64,000 nucleotides of DNA from Adiantum capillus-veneris (GCA_014529385.2 CM043971.1:84088340-84152339), one strand, 5' to 3'. Counted from the stretch's first letter, positions 1 to 11,029 are shown. Notes: generated by a model from the letters alone, not told the origin. Numbers and translations are program-made.

Positions 1-28
1 GTCACGCTTCATTCACTTAGCCTCGGAG

Positions 29-1189
29 TTGCTTCATCCTTTGCAAAAGTTGACACAACAAGTAGAATTTGCATGGTCTGGTGAGCTTGAAGAGTATTTT
101 TGTAACATTAAAGTCATTTTGTCAGAGCTACCAACACTCATGCCTCCTTGTTGGGAGTACACATTCTTTGTTAGCTCTAGTGTTGGAAGGGAAACAATTG
201 GTGCTGTGTTGCTACAACAAGATCCCCATAGTACAAGGATGCGACCCATCTACTTTGCTAGTAGGGTCATGAATGCTTTGGAGAGAGACTACACAGAAGC
301 AGAACTCATGATGCTTTCTCTCATGTTTGCGGTGAGAAAGTTTAGATCCTACCTACTACCAAAATTACCTGTTGTAATTCTCACTGCAGAAAATTTGTTC
401 CCTTGGGTGTCATCTCAAATGAATCTTAGTACTAGGATCTCAAAGTGGATTATGGAGTTGGAAGAGTTCGAATACTCTTTCAAGGTAGAAGATAGTGTGC
501 GTGCACAATTGGCAGGGATTCTCACTTATAGGGTACATGAGAAGGAAATTAAGGTGCCTGACGTAAAGACCCTACCATTGCCACCACCAAAAAGTATTCC
601 TAATGCTTTTACCTTGTTCTTTGATGGAGCTTTTCGTCGAGCCACAGGAAAAGCAGGGGGAGGGCTAGTGTTGCTCAACCCAAGTGGAGAGGTGGTCATG
701 AAAGAGAAGTTCAATCTACCAAGTTCAGCTAGCAACAATGAAGACGAATATGACACACTACTTCATGGTTTAAAAATATGCATTGGCCATGGTATACAAC
801 GTCTCATAGTAAAAGGGGATGCACTTCTCATTGTGAAGCAGATTTTAGGCATTTGGGCATGCAAAAATGAAAGACTAAGGGCCAAAGTTCATACCATCCG
901 TAGGCTATTTAATCAATTTGAGGAGGTGCAATTATATCATATTCCTAGGAAACAAAATGGAGATGCTGATTTACTTGCACAACAAGCCGTTGCATGTGTA
1001 AAGAAAGAAGTGCAGGTCATCATGGTGGCGGCTGTTGTGAAGCAACCGAGGTACCAGGGATTGGAGTCATTGGCTCCCATCATTGGCTACATTTTGGAGG
1101 GTGAGTTTCCACCAGAAGACGAGACTCATGAAGAAGGAAAGCATGTATCTCTTCCTAGAAGGCTCCCTCTATCAAAGAGGGAAGGATAA
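29..1189 (+). CDS. Gypsy pol fragment: RT-linked RNase H plus second (archaeal-type) RNase H
   Basis: This is the middle of a Tat-type polyprotein, open from the window edge. Residues of about 40-160 match the RT-linked RNase H of Gypsy elements (GAVLLQQ, PIYFASRVMNALERDYTEAE). Residues of about 195-335 match the second RNase H of Tat elements: LFFDGAFRR gives the first acid, NNEDEY the glutamate, VKGDALLIVKQ the third and NGDADLLAQQA the last. These enzymes remove RNA from RNA:DNA hybrids during reverse transcription in virus-like particles. The reading frame leaves the family pattern after about 1130, and the integrase continues in another frame from 1083. A frameshift near 1130-1145 therefore splits one original pol. 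The Met at 29 is only the first in the fragment, not a real start. Confidence 0.85.
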   Translation: MLHPLQKLTQQVEFAWSGELEEYFCNIKVILSELPTLMPPCWEYTFFVSSSVGRETIGAVLLQQDPHSTRMRPIYFASRVMNALERDYTEAELMMLSLMFAVRKFRSYLLPKLPVVILTAENLFPWVSSQMNLSTRISKWIMELEEFEYSFKVEDSVRAQLAGILTYRVHEKEIKVPDVKTLPLPPPKSIPNAFTLFFDGAFRRATGKAGGGLVLLNPSGEVVMKEKFNLPSSASNNEDEYDTLLHGLKICIGHGIQRLIVKGDALLIVKQILGIWACKNERLRAKVHTIRRLFNQFEEVQLYHIPRKQNGDADLLAQQAVACVKKEVQVIMVAAVVKQPRYQGLESLAPIIGYILEGEFPPEDETHEEGKHVSLPRRLPLSKREG

Positions 1190-2462
1190 AGTGTGCAGAA
1201 GAGTACCAACTATCGCGGAAATTCCAACCATTCTAAAAGGTTTGCATGAAGAGGCATGTGGTGGTCATTTTTCCCAAGAATTAACTGTGAAGAAGATTTT
1301 TCTTGCGGGGTATGTTTGGCCAAGTCTGCATGTGGATGTCCAACATTGGTGTAAAAGTTGTCACAATTGTCAGGTAAATGGGAATAGAAGATTGATTTAT
1401 GGTCCAAGGCAAATTGTGCTTGCAAATGGACCCTTTGAAAAGTGGGGCATTGATGCTATGGGTCCTCTGCCTAGGACAAAAAATGGTAAACTCTACATTC
1501 TAGTGGCTCTAGACTATATGACTAGGTGGGTGGAAGCACAAAGTGTGGCAAAGGTAAATGAGAGGACAATGAGCAAATTCGTCTACACTCACATTTGTTG
1601 TAGATTTGGCACACCTTTGGAGATTGTTTCTGATAATGGTCCAGGGTTTAGAAAGGGATTTCTCACAGAAGTCTGTGAAGAACTTCGCATTCTACATCGT
1701 CACAGTACACCCTACTATCCCCAATCAAATGGTTTTCTAGAAAAAGCTAATGGTGTCATTGCAGGCATCATTAGAAAGATGGTGAAAAACAAGACAAAGT
1801 TCTGGGATGACTTCTTGGATGGTGCCTTGTGGGCGTATCGAACCACATACAGGGAAGCCACGGAGTTCACACCATTTCACTTGGTCTATGGTCAAGAGGC
1901 TTTACAGCCAATTGAACTAAACATTCAAACAATGCGACTTCATGGCAAATCAGCACTAGATGATCAAGAAGCATGGATGGATCGACTTCTTACCTTAGCT
2001 GAGCTTGAGTGGAAAAGAGAAGAAGCATACGAGTGCTATAAGAGGAAAGCCACACAAACAAAGGAGAAGCTTGACAAGAAACTGAAGGACAAAGGCATCA
2101 ATGCAGGAGATCTTGTGCTAAGGTATGACAATCGACTCGATAATCGTTTTGATGCCAAATTTGAAACAAGATGGCAGGGGCCATACATAGTCAAGAAGGC
2201 TTTCAATTCAAGTTACTATCAACTTATGGACTTGAATGGGAAAGAGCACTCCAGGAAGGTAAACGGCTATCGCTTGAAGCCTTACTTGAGTCGCCTTCTA
2301 CCAAAGGATCTACCAGAGCAAAAGGCAACTATCCCATGTAAGTATTGTTCCATGAAGCATGAGTGTAACACAAACCAAAATTCCAAGGGGCCAAACAATG
2401 AAGATCTTGTCAAGGACTCTGAAGCACTCTCTTTGAAAAAGATTCTTTATGATGGTACATGA
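1083..2462 (+). CDS. Gypsy integrase (C-terminal part of pol)
   Basis: The integrase inserts the cDNA copy into host DNA. An HHCC zinc-binding region lies at about residues 55-95 (HEEACGGHF ... CKSCHNCQ). The catalytic core shows all three acids: the D in WGIDAMGPLP, the D in IVSDNGPGF and the E in SNGFLEKANG. The C-terminal GPY/F-type module is seen as RWQGPYIV, followed by a basic tail. The first 35 or so residues from Met-1083 are out of frame with the family. Family resemblance starts around SLYQRGKDKVCRR, which joins the preceding RNase H frame, so the start is an artefact of a frameshift. The stop lies just before the polypurine tract, as expected for the end of pol. Confidence 0.88.
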   Translation: MATFWRVSFHQKTRLMKKESMYLFLEGSLYQRGKDKVCRRVPTIAEIPTILKGLHEEACGGHFSQELTVKKIFLAGYVWPSLHVDVQHWCKSCHNCQVNGNRRLIYGPRQIVLANGPFEKWGIDAMGPLPRTKNGKLYILVALDYMTRWVEAQSVAKVNERTMSKFVYTHICCRFGTPLEIVSDNGPGFRKGFLTEVCEELRILHRHSTPYYPQSNGFLEKANGVIAGIIRKMVKNKTKFWDDFLDGALWAYRTTYREATEFTPFHLVYGQEALQPIELNIQTMRLHGKSALDDQEAWMDRLLTLAELEWKREEAYECYKRKATQTKEKLDKKLKDKGINAGDLVLRYDNRLDNRFDAKFETRWQGPYIVKKAFNSSYYQLMDLNGKEHSRKVNGYRLKPYLSRLLPKDLPEQKATIPCKYCSMKHECNTNQNSKGPNNEDLVKDSEALSLKKILYDGT

Positions 2463-2476
2463 ATATACCATCATCC

Positions 2477-2490
2477 TGGGGGAGGGCTAA
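2477..2490 (+). promoter_or_regulatory. Polypurine tract of RLG-1
   Basis: The purine-rich run TGGGGGAGGGCTAA directly precedes TGATAGCC, the LTR start. It primes plus-strand DNA synthesis in LTR elements. RLG-2 has the related AAAGGGAGAGGGCTAA at the same place. Confidence 0.8.
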
Positions 2491-4207
2491 TGATAGCCAT
2501 TTTTTGGCTCTCTGTAATTGCCATAGTGAGTTATCTCACCCTATCAAATCACTCAAACACTGTGGTTACCCTCACTCTTTCACTGTATATAGGTGCGTGT
2601 GAGTTAGGGGACTTTTTCCATATCTCCTTACTGAAATAAAAAACCCTCAATTAGCTAGTCATGGGGCTAGTTGAGCCAAAAAAATAATAAAAATAAAAAA
2701 TATAAGTATATTATGGCACATGCGTATGTAAATATTTCTTTGTATATAGGGCCTAAATAAAAGATTTTTTCATAATTATTTTGGTATTTATTTAAATATT
2801 TCTACTTAGGTGTGTGTTATTTATGCTCTGTACATTGCCTCACCATTACCAGAATTTTTCTTACCATTTTTCATACTCTTTATTCCATATACAAATATTT
2901 TCATGTTTAAAGCTTCTCTTATATTTGGTGTAACTCCACCCCAACAAAAATCCAAAAAAACTAGTTTTATTTATGTGTATATTTTTTCACTATTGTGATT
3001 TTTCCCTTCCTACATCTATTTTGTTTTTTCCTAAAAAATTAAAACACCAAAAATATTTATCTTTTTATGATAGCCTCATAATGAGAGAGATTTCTTTTGA
3101 CCCCTTTATATTTTTTCCACTTATATTATTTATATTTGACATGTACATATTTTTTAGACCCCTCAATATTTGATTTTCTTAGTGGTACTATTCACTTATA
3201 TCATGATCTTAACAATATCTTCAATTATAGACCTACCAAATAAGGTCAAGGGTAGGTGGCATGCATACATGCACTATGGAGGGCTCACTCTTGGAGGTAT
3301 TCAAAAGAATCATCCAAAGAAGGACCCCACAAGGACCTTGTGCAGTGGAAAAAAACGATCGGTTTTGCTGAATTTTTAAAGTTCACTTGCTCTCTGAATT
3401 TGAAAAGGTGATACAAACAAAAGTTGTAGCTCGTGGGCTGAACTTTTGCCTCAAATTTTTTCATATTTTTTTGAGCTACGAGCTGTGAGCTATGATTTTA
3501 TTAGTGGACCCCAGTTTTCCCATGCTATGCAGCCACACTCTCTCTTCTACTTTATCATTTTCCTCTTTCACACACACTTCTCCACTCATCATCCCCACCT
3601 CTCTCACCACTCCTCTCTGCACCCTACTCACCTTCTCCTCAACCTTGAAGAATAAGAGAAACCATGGTGAACTCATACCTCCCACACACAATTCCATTCC
3701 AAAATTGACCACCTAGTCTCATTTTTCCTCCTCCAAATTACCCATATCTATCAAAAAAACCACAAAATTCAGCCTCTTCTCTTAAAAGACAGCATCATGG
3801 TGGTTGATTACTCAGCTTCAATTACCTTGTCTCTCAAGGAAGGTCAAGAGTGGAGAAAAAATGTAGCGTCAAAGCTAGTGGACCGTCAACAAGCGTCAAA
3901 ATTGGCCCTACTCAAGACACTTGGAGCATCAACCTTGTAAGAAATCCACCTTTTCTTACCTCTTAAGAGTTTTTCTTCCTTATTTGTATCCTACATGGAT
4001 ACTCCCATTGTAAATATCCAATTCCATTTGTAAATTAATAATAACTCTACTAACACTAACCCACTATGAAAAGTCCTATCACCTCCATTTCTCTCCTCTC
4101 TCTTTCCCCACCAACTTCTTGATAATTCCAAGCAAAAGAAATTAGATAAATTGCTGAAAATCTAACCCAACCATGGTTAGAGGAGTAACTCTAGGCTTGA
4201 AAATTGC

Positions 4208-4214
4208 TATAAAA
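4208..4214 (+). promoter_or_regulatory. Putative LTR TATA box
   Basis: TATAAAA sits in a GC-poor stretch inside the LTR of RLG-1. Transcription would start about 25-35 bp downstream, near a purine-rich leader, which is the usual plant LTR layout. The call rests on sequence only. Confidence 0.5.
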
Positions 4215-4874
4215 GGAGTGTGTAGCTAGCACAAAAAGGGGGAGAAGAAAGAGCACTATGCTATAGCTTGAGAAGCCAAGCTCAACCTCTTGAGAAGGAG
4301 CTCTTGAGTGGAATCTCATTGGCATTAGGCATATGTATGTGTTGTATTAGGGGTGATTAGGAAGGGAAATCTATGCCATTGTAAGAGAGAGTGATCATTA
4401 AATTGAGAGTAGGAAATCTATCATTTCTCCTACTAGAGTAAGCCCAACATTTGCTGAATCAAGGAGGGTGAATTTGGACTAAGCATGGATACCTTGTCTC
4501 CCTTCCAACGTGAAGTCATGGAAAATAATGATGTGTAAGTGTCTTGGTGTTTTATTTAAGTTCTTGATAGCTTGTCTCCGCGTATTGTTATCAATTTAGC
4601 CATAAATCCCACATGCTGTAAGAGGGCGACAGGGTGGAGAGGACTCCCCTGGCCTTAAGACAGTGATTGGGGTGGCTTTTTTCTTGTGATGTGCTGTGGT
4701 GTAATTTACTCAGGCTATGTTGAACAAATACTAATCTCACTTTGATTGGTCATGATAGATTTGTAAGAAGACATTAGTGCAACAAGCACCCCCTTCCCCC
4801 TTCTCTCTCTTTCTTACATATATATATTTATGTTTGCTTGATCATTAACGATACACTTCAAAGCAGCCCCAGCA

Positions 4875-4877
<3 letters not shown>

Positions 4878-4921
<44 letters not shown>
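4878..4921. repeat. (CT)n microsatellite
   Basis: About 22 units of CT inside the RLG-1 LTR. Confidence 0.95.
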
Positions 4922-4924
<3 letters not shown>

Positions 4925-5202
4925 TTTTAGTGTGTGAGAGTGTTCCATTGGTGTTAGGGTTAGTGTAAATTCCTTGCTTGTTTGTGGGTTGCTTTAACGA
5001 TTCTCCTCTTTTGCGTCCTAGTTCGCTCTTAAACTAGGTGGTGCCCCTTGTGTAGTTGGGATTTGGCTGTGGGTTTGTTGTTTTGGTTTGTGTTGTGTTT
5101 TGCCCCAGCCCCATTGAGCAGCACGGGAGCCTTGAAGGGTGTCTAGAGGTTGCTCTTCTTGTTGCCCGCCCCGGACCGCCTCACTATCACCGGCCATGTT
5201 GC

Positions 5203-6875
5203 CTAAACGGGTAGCAATGTAACCATCTCTTCATTCATTGCATCATCCCAATGCACATTTCCAACTGCATCCTCAAAACATGTGGGCTCCATATCCTGTA
5301 TCACCTTAGCCATGTAGGCTTGGTGATGCACTAGATACCCATCATAAGTCAATTTTTGAACTCGATTTCTGACTCTGTTAGATCTGCGCGGTCTTGGGTC
5401 ACTCCTTTGCCCTCTAGCATCTTCTTGTACTTTCCTTACACCAGGTGTCCTGACAGTCAGAATTCCAAATTCCTCATCAAGACTTTGTTCAGAACCATCT
5501 GAATCCATGTCTACATGTGAAAAACCTGATGGTGCATCAGCCATAAAGGGAGGTTCATCAACCTTTTCCTTCCCTTTTCGTGATACATTCCCTGTACCTG
5601 CTTGTGGAGTAACCTACGTACGTAGTCTACCATTCCATGGCTTCTTAATAGAGCCACAAGAAGACGACTCTTGTGGTCCACTCAAAACCTGTGACTGTGG
5701 CCTCACATTTTGTACAACCACATCATCTTTTACATCAGCCCCAATAGTGCCATGTGCATTACTGTACCAGCTGCTCATCTCATCAAAGACTACATCTCTG
5801 CTCACTCGTAATTCTCGTGTAGTAGGATTGTAGAACCTATACCCCTTTTGTTCAAGGGAATATCCCACAAGAATACATTTCTCTGCTTTAGGATCCAATT
5901 TCCTATGCAACTCATCTGGTACATGCACGTAAGCTATGCAGCCAAACACTTTCAAGTGTGCCAAATCAGGCTTTGTACCTGTAAACTTTTCCTCAGGCGT
6001 TACATCATGCACCGTAGCTGTAGGTGTTCTGTTCATAATGTACACAGCCGTATTTACAGCTTCAGCCCAGAAATGATGAGGCATGTTCTTCTCATTCATC
6101 AATGCACGTGTAACCTCTGCAATGTGCCTGTTTTTCCCTTCTGCGACCCCATTATTCTGTGGAGTATATCTGGATGTAAATTGCTTGCGTATACCATGCA
6201 TTCGCAGAAAATCTGAAAATCGTTGGAGAAGTACTCTCCCCCTCCATCTGACCTCAATGTCTTGATTTGCATATCTGTCTCCTTCTCAATCATGACTTTG
6301 AAGTCCTGAAAGTGACCAAACACTTCACTTTTGCTTCGCATGAAGTAGACCCATACTTTCCGTGTATGGTCATCAATGAAAGAGACATAATACCTGCAAC
6401 CATGTATACTTGCACTATTGATTGGACCCCAAACATCTGTGTGCACCACCTCAAGTGGTTTTTTACATACATTGCGCTCATGTGGAAATGAGCCCTTTGA
6501 CTGTTTTCCAAACTGGCATGCTGCACACACTTTATGCATACCATCCACCTTGAATTTGGTCAAACCTTTTACAATCTGTTTTGATTGCATGCTGCGCAAT
6601 CTCTGCTCATTGACATGCCCAATGCGTTTGTGCCAAATGTCAACATCAGCCACAACACCTGTGCCCTGTGCAAATAATGCAGCTTTTACCTCAGGCATGT
6701 CTACATTCCGCGTAAACATTCTGCCCACACATTTTTCCTCTGTGATCAGCTTACAGCCATTCTGGAAATCTTCTACATAACAACCATTTGGATTGAAGAG
6801 AACCTGCAAAACCTTCTCAACCATTTGTCCAACAGAAACAAGATTCTTTGTAATGTTTTGGGACATGAAGTACAT
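5203..6875 (-). pseudogene. Copia pol: integrase and start of RT, frameshifted
   Basis: Three overlapping frames together make the Copia GAG-pre-integrase and integrase domains. The zinc-binding part shows WHKRIGH and CAACQFGKQ. The core shows the D in HTDVWGP, the D in LRSDGGGEY and the E in NNGVAEGKNRH, which lies after a frameshift at about 6190. Downstream are FGCIAYVHVP and CILVGYS, the usual Copia C-terminal landmarks, then an acidic linker and the WDDAMNEEM motif that opens Copia RT. A TAG stop follows at about 5203. Residues ATWP after the stop fit the conserved TW of RT, suggesting the element continued to 5190 before being interrupted. The gene is non-functional. Confidence 0.85.
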
Positions 6876-8070
6876 CTGCTAAGTACTTTGATTTCCCACT
6901 CTTCATATTTAGAGGTATGTCCCCTACATGAGCAATGGGGTGAGCTGTGTCATCTCCTATCTGCACATAGCCCGACACATCTGGTTTGCGCATATCTCTA
7001 AACCACTCTCCACGAGATGTCATGTACTTAGAGGCACCTAAATCCACATACCAAAAATCATCTTGGGTGGAATTCTCTGCAGTCATTGTATTCATTACAT
7101 GCTGCATAACAAACATGCGCTCGTTTTTGTTGTCATCTACATCTCTACTAGTAGATGCATAGTTGCCCTGTTCTCTCTTTCTACTTGCTTTTCCCTTTGG
7201 ATAGTTACATGACATGTGACCTCTTCCACCACAAGTCCAACATTCTCTGCTATCTACAGTATGTTGCTGCCTGCTTGATCCTGCACCACGACCTCTTTGA
7301 CTCCCCCTGCCTTGAGACTGGTTTCCCCTGCCACCTGTATTGTTTTGATTTGATTGACCTTCTTGAAATTGGCCCTTGCAACCACTTGGGCCTCGACCAC
7401 GACCTCTACCTCTACCTTTGTTGGAGTTAGAATAGAAGGCCTGTTCAGAATTATTTCTGCCATGAGAAGAAGATGTGTCAAGGTTCTTCTCCTCAAGAAT
7501 AAGCATAGAAATCAAATCTTGGAACACGGGGATGTCGTCTCTTGTATTCATGGAAGACCTGAAATGTACATACTCATCTCCTAGACCATCCAAGCATGCA
7601 CGGACAATGTCATCGTCTTCGACTGAGACTTTAATAGATCCAAGAGCCTCGATGATACTCTTGATCTTCAAAGCATAATCATTGATGGAGAGGTTGTTCC
7701 TCTTAACTTGATTTAGCTCCGACTTTAGTTGAAGCTTCCTGGCCTTGGTGTTCACCTCGAACACTCTGCCTAAGTTTTTCCATGCAATGGCGGGGGTTTC
7801 AGCATCCTGTAGATAGCCCATCATGCCATCTGTGATGCTCATAGAAAGCCAATACATCACTTTTCTCTGGCCTTGTTGCCAGTCCCTCAAAGATTTTCTT
7901 TGTTCTGTTGTAGCATTTGCCTCGGGAATCTTTGGTTCCTTTTCATCGTCTCCTTCTACATAGTCCCAATAACCTTTTCCTTTTAGGAAATTTGTTATTC
8001 TGAACTTCCATGCAGGGTAGTTATTTTTCTCAAGCTTCTCAGTGACAATTTGACTGAAACCGTCAGACAT
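6817..8070 (-). CDS. Copia Gag-protease (damaged)
   Basis: About 417 residues. The N-terminal two thirds are a UBN2/DUF4219-type Copia capsid (KLEKNNYPAWKFRI, WKNLGRVFEVNTKARKLQLKSEL). A long Gly/Arg/Gln-rich stretch follows at about residues 215-275, then a zinc knuckle, CWTCGGRGHMSCNYP. In the knuckle the last Cys of the usual CCHC is Tyr, so it looks defective. The protease motif reads WYVDLGAS, where families have D-S-G-A. The frame is lost after DVLHVPK (about 6870) and continues in the pol frame. The start at 8070 fits: it is the first Met of the conserved N-terminus and lies about 290 bp from the primer site. Confidence 0.85.
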   Translation of the reverse strand: MSDGFSQIVTEKLEKNNYPAWKFRITNFLKGKGYWDYVEGDDEKEPKIPEANATTEQRKSLRDWQQGQRKVMYWLSMSITDGMMGYLQDAETPAIAWKNLGRVFEVNTKARKLQLKSELNQVKRNNLSINDYALKIKSIIEALGSIKVSVEDDDIVRACLDGLGDEYVHFRSSMNTRDDIPVFQDLISMLILEEKNLDTSSSHGRNNSEQAFYSNSNKGRGRGRGRGPSGCKGQFQEGQSNQNNTGGRGNQSQGRGSQRGRGAGSSRQQHTVDSRECWTCGGRGHMSCNYPKGKASRKREQGNYASTSRDVDDNKNERMFVMQHVMNTMTAENSTQDDFWYVDLGASKYMTSRGEWFRDMRKPDVSGYVQIGDDTAHPIAHVGDIPLNMKSGKSKYLADVLHVPKHYKESCFCWTNG

Positions 8071-8347
8071 CTTGAAGCACTAAGACAAAATAGCTGCAAT
8101 CTGCAAAAACCTGCAAATCTGCTGAACCTGCTATCGTGGTACCTGTAACGCTTTCTACACTCAACGAGTGTCCACAATCAAGCGTACATACAACCACTGT
8201 ACTTGTACAGTAAATCTTTGTGTATTGCACTTTGGAGACCTGTTCAGAAACTTGTACGAAAAACCCCTAAAATTTGCATCTGGTCGTGGATTGCGAACGA
8301 AAGGATTGTGATGCTCTTTCTCTTTTAGCCTCTCTTGCCTGCACCAG

Positions 8348-8359
8348 GCTCTGATACCA
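8348..8359 (-). promoter_or_regulatory. Primer binding site of RLC-1 (initiator tRNA-Met)
   Basis: On the minus strand this reads TGGTATCAGAGC, the standard complement of the plant initiator tRNA-Met 3' end. It lies directly next to the LTR edge (8360). Confidence 0.92.
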
Positions 8360-8668
8360 TGTAATGAAAGAGGATGCAAGAGAGCTACACAAGACAAGCA
8401 CAAAGCACACAGAGATGGAAATCTTCTTCTTCTTCGCACAGAAAAGAGAGTACAAAATGACTAAGTGCTAAAATTGAAAAGTAGCATATATGTACATGCG
8501 GTCACTAAGTGTGAACTAGGCTGGCACTATAAGTGTAGTCCAACTGTAGAATCACTGGCAGAGATCCTCCGTGTCGGTCACCTAACGCGCCAGTGAGTAA
8601 ATGCCGTAAGCGGCCAAGACCCGTAGTGGATGCCAGCTCATGATGTAGAGCTCGACATCTCAACAACA
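8360..8668 (-). repeat. 5' LTR of RLC-1
   Basis: On the minus strand it runs from TGTTGTTGAG (8668) to CATTACA at 8360, next to the primer site. About 309 bp is a normal Copia LTR length. The outer edge is chosen by the TGTTG start and could be off by 3 bp, because the second LTR is not in the window. Confidence 0.7.
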
Positions 8669-8729
8669 TCAAACTAGCAAAAATACATCAAATGCTACTT
8701 GTCACACTATGCATACAAGAAATCATAAT

Positions 8730-8787
8730 AGCATGGCAGAAGGTTGGCTGGTATCAGAGTCCCTAGTTGACGTTGGAGAGTGGCTAG
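8730..8787 (+). pseudogene. TNP2 transposase exon stub
   Basis: TAGCATGGCAGAAGG and the sequence up to GGCTAGAC are nearly identical to CACTA-B at 17213-17276, inside its TNP2 gene. Here the codon aligned to the TGA stop of CACTA-B is TCA, so the stop in CACTA-B is a later change. Homology ends abruptly on both sides. The following 8788-8908 has no recognised content. Confidence 0.75.
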
Positions 8788-8908
8788 ACTTGAGAAATTT
8801 AAATTGTGTTTAATCGTCATCGTTACCACTCCAAGCAGAAGGAGTCCTCAAAGGGCAGATAGATCTTGCTCTTCTAACGAAGAAGCAGAAAGCGTGCATC
8901 GCTACTCT

Positions 8909-8968
8909 CTAAGGTTTAATTTGAAGCCGTCTTGAACTCCTCGTCACAGGAATCCCTCCCCCTTTATG

Positions 8969-9018
<50 letters not shown>

Positions 9019-10801
9019 CTCTACACAGGATCCCTCCCCCTATTATCTATAGTATAGATTATAACTTGTCCATATTATCTTGTCCATTCAATATTAAGAT
9101 TAAATGTTTGTGTGTTTAATGCAGGTATGGATGATGATGAGTTTCTTTCTTCTTTGTCACCCGAGAAGAGGAGGTGGTACGGGGAGCGTCATCGCTCTAG
9201 AGCACCATCACGTCGTTCCATTCCATCAACATCTCCCTCTGTTTTGGAACATTCAGCACGCTCCACGACTTCGGTGTCAATGAGACGATCTTCACACTCT
9301 TCTAGGCACCAACGCTCTAGTGGTGGCGGTGGCAGTTGCTATGGGGATGCCGCCCACTGATGCCTTGACATCACCTCATGTTTGACGAGGCTCCTTACTT
9401 TCCCCTTCTTTTTCCGCCCCCACACCAGCCACAACATCGCTGTCTACTCCAGGTTTTGTGCGACTATCGATCGTTCCTGGCTACACACCACTAGCTACTC
9501 CTCCGAGAGTCACCCCAGTTAATGACACTCCTCACTTGCCCAAACTCCAAGGGAGACACCTAGCGTCCATACCCCCATTGAGACACCACTTGAGACCCCT
9601 TCCGAGACACCCAAGTCCACACGTCATAGGCGACAGGACTTACCGTACTCGGTCGACATCACCGACGGCATCATCTTGGATGACGAAGGCAAGAAGGTGT
9701 TGTCGCGCATGCGTGGTCTTTGCTCTCAGATGTTTTGACACTACATACTAAACACCTGGAGTGAAGTGCCAAATGAATTAAAAGACAAAGTCATCAGCAT
9801 GCTGCATGACAAGTTTTCCATGTCAAATTGGGATGAGCGCTTCAAGGAAGGCTTAATGAAGGTTTGAATGCACAAATACTGTAAGCACAAGCGTTCTGAA
9901 GTACAAAAAGCAATAAATCATGGGTGTAACATACCAGATTGACTGGCCAAAGAGGATTGGAAGAATGTGAAGCGAGCAACGCGTGAGAATCTTGACAAAT
10001 GGAAGCAACAAAAGGAGGCATCCAAAGCATGAGTAGAGGCAGGGAGCTCGCACCACTTGGGGAGCGGCGGGTGAGTATCATTTGAGGCCGATTTTGTAAG
10101 TACTTTTGCATTGCCCTTTTGGTTTGGTAGTTACATCTATTTGTACTTTTAAATTCTAACGTAATGTATTCTTTGTCTGCTTTAACCAGTCGATGACAGG
10201 ATGTGACCCCACATCGTACGAGCGCGAGTAAGTGGGAAGAAAGGACTTAATTTCCCTGATGGACATTCTCAGTTCTCACGGCAACACGGTTAGTATTTCA
10301 CTTTACTCGTTTACATTTGTTGTATTTTAATGATAAGCTGAGAAAATAGATTGTTTTGTTATTATATGTTTATACTTACAGAAAGTCTTATTGTTTTTTT
10401 TTGCAGATCTTGGCAGATATTCTGCTTGGACAAGATGAGACGTCTGATTAATGACGTCAGTCTATTCATAGCTAGATAGCACTAGTTTTCTTTTGTCATA
10501 GCATGTATAATGAGATGACATGTGTACACCTGTTTGTAGCTATTGAAAAACGACGTATTTTCTTAATAATGACAATTGTGTTGTAACTATTACACTTGCA
10601 AAGCTTAACAATCAAGTGATTTTGATTATAATGTGTATCATTTTGTCATCGATTTACTTTCGTCAATGTCAGTTTTGTATCTTTATTCTGCAAACGATAC
10701 TATGCATGATGGAGTCAATGGTTATATTGTCTTGTGGGTGACTACTTTGGGTCTATACCTTGCACTTTCTTTCAAAGGTGAATATGTGTTTATATTTGAT
10801 T
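8909..10801 (+). repeat. Tandem duplication copy 1 (about 1893-bp unit)
   Basis: It starts CTAAGGTTTAATTTGAAG and ends GTTTATATTTGATT. Copy 2 begins with the same sequence at 10802. The unit holds a CT/CTAT microsatellite, the TnpA-like pseudogene and its 3' flank. It includes the uninterrupted site CTTGTGGGTGAC at about 10732-10743, where copy 2 carries CACTA-B. Confidence 0.92.
9127..10451 (+). pseudogene. TnpA-like gene of CACTA-A, copy 1
   Basis: It is homologous to the TnpA-like gene of CACTA-B (18760-20069). It begins after a TGCAG splice-acceptor-like sequence with MDDDEFLSSLSPEKRRWYGERHRS, then Ser/Thr/Pro-rich sequence, the conserved helical part and the short last exons (ending TSD, then TAA). 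It is broken by frameshifts near 9350 and after. A TGA at 9940-9942 lies at exactly the same place as in copy 2 and in CACTA-B. TnpA proteins of this class bind subterminal repeats and help TNP2 excise the element; that role is from family knowledge. Confidence 0.8.
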
Positions 10802-10861
10802 CTAAGGTTTAATTTGAAGCCATCTTGAACTCCTCGTCACAGGAATCCCTCCCCCTTTATG

Positions 10862-10911
<50 letters not shown>

Positions 10912-11029
10912 CTCTCTATCTCTCTACACAGGATCCCTCCCCCTATTATCTATAGTATAGATTATAACTTGTCCATATTATCTTCTCCATTCAATATTAA
11001 GATTAAATGTTTGTGTGTTTAATGCAGGT

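Larger units (their letters stand above)
1..5189 (+). mobile_element. RLG-1: 3' half of a Tat-type Ty3/Gypsy retrotransposon
   Basis: The sequence shows RNase H, a second RNase H, integrase, a polypurine tract and a long 3' LTR, all on the plus strand. The second RNase H between the RT-linked RNase H and integrase is the mark of the plant Tat lineage (Tat/Ogre/Retand). Gag, protease and most of RT lie upstream of the window. The 3' LTR shares short blocks with the LTRs of RLG-2, for example a 'GCGTCCTAG...GGTGGTGCCCC' stretch, so they are related families. The right edge near 5189 is inferred from a CA terminus and from Copia sequence resuming there. The 5' LTR and the other target duplication cannot be seen. 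Confidence 0.85.
2491..5189 (+). repeat. 3' LTR of RLG-1
   Basis: It begins TGATAGCC right after the polypurine tract. It holds a TATA box at 4208, a CT microsatellite at 4878-4921, and a segment at about 5010-5050 matching the RLG-2 LTR. The proposed end is ...CACTATCA at 5189. No partner LTR is in the window, so the end is inferred. The ORFs inside (for example 2810-3180 and 3446-3716) are AT-rich chance frames. I see no gene in it. Confidence 0.65.
5190..8668 (-). mobile_element. RLC-1: 5' half of a Ty1/Copia retrotransposon
   Basis: Read on the minus strand it has a short LTR (8668-8360), an initiator-Met primer binding site, gag, protease, integrase and the first residues of reverse transcriptase. 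It then stops at 5190, where the RLG-1 LTR ends. Most of RT, RNase H and the 3' LTR are missing from this side. The simplest reading is that RLG-1 inserted in the RT start and that the rest lies to the left of the window. Frameshifts near 6870 and 6190 and a stop near 5203 show it is dead. Confidence 0.85.

Noticed and set aside
5614-6201. Independent host gene on the minus strand
   Set aside because: It is the second frame of the Copia integrase, as shown by the catalytic glutamate motif and Copia C-terminal landmarks.
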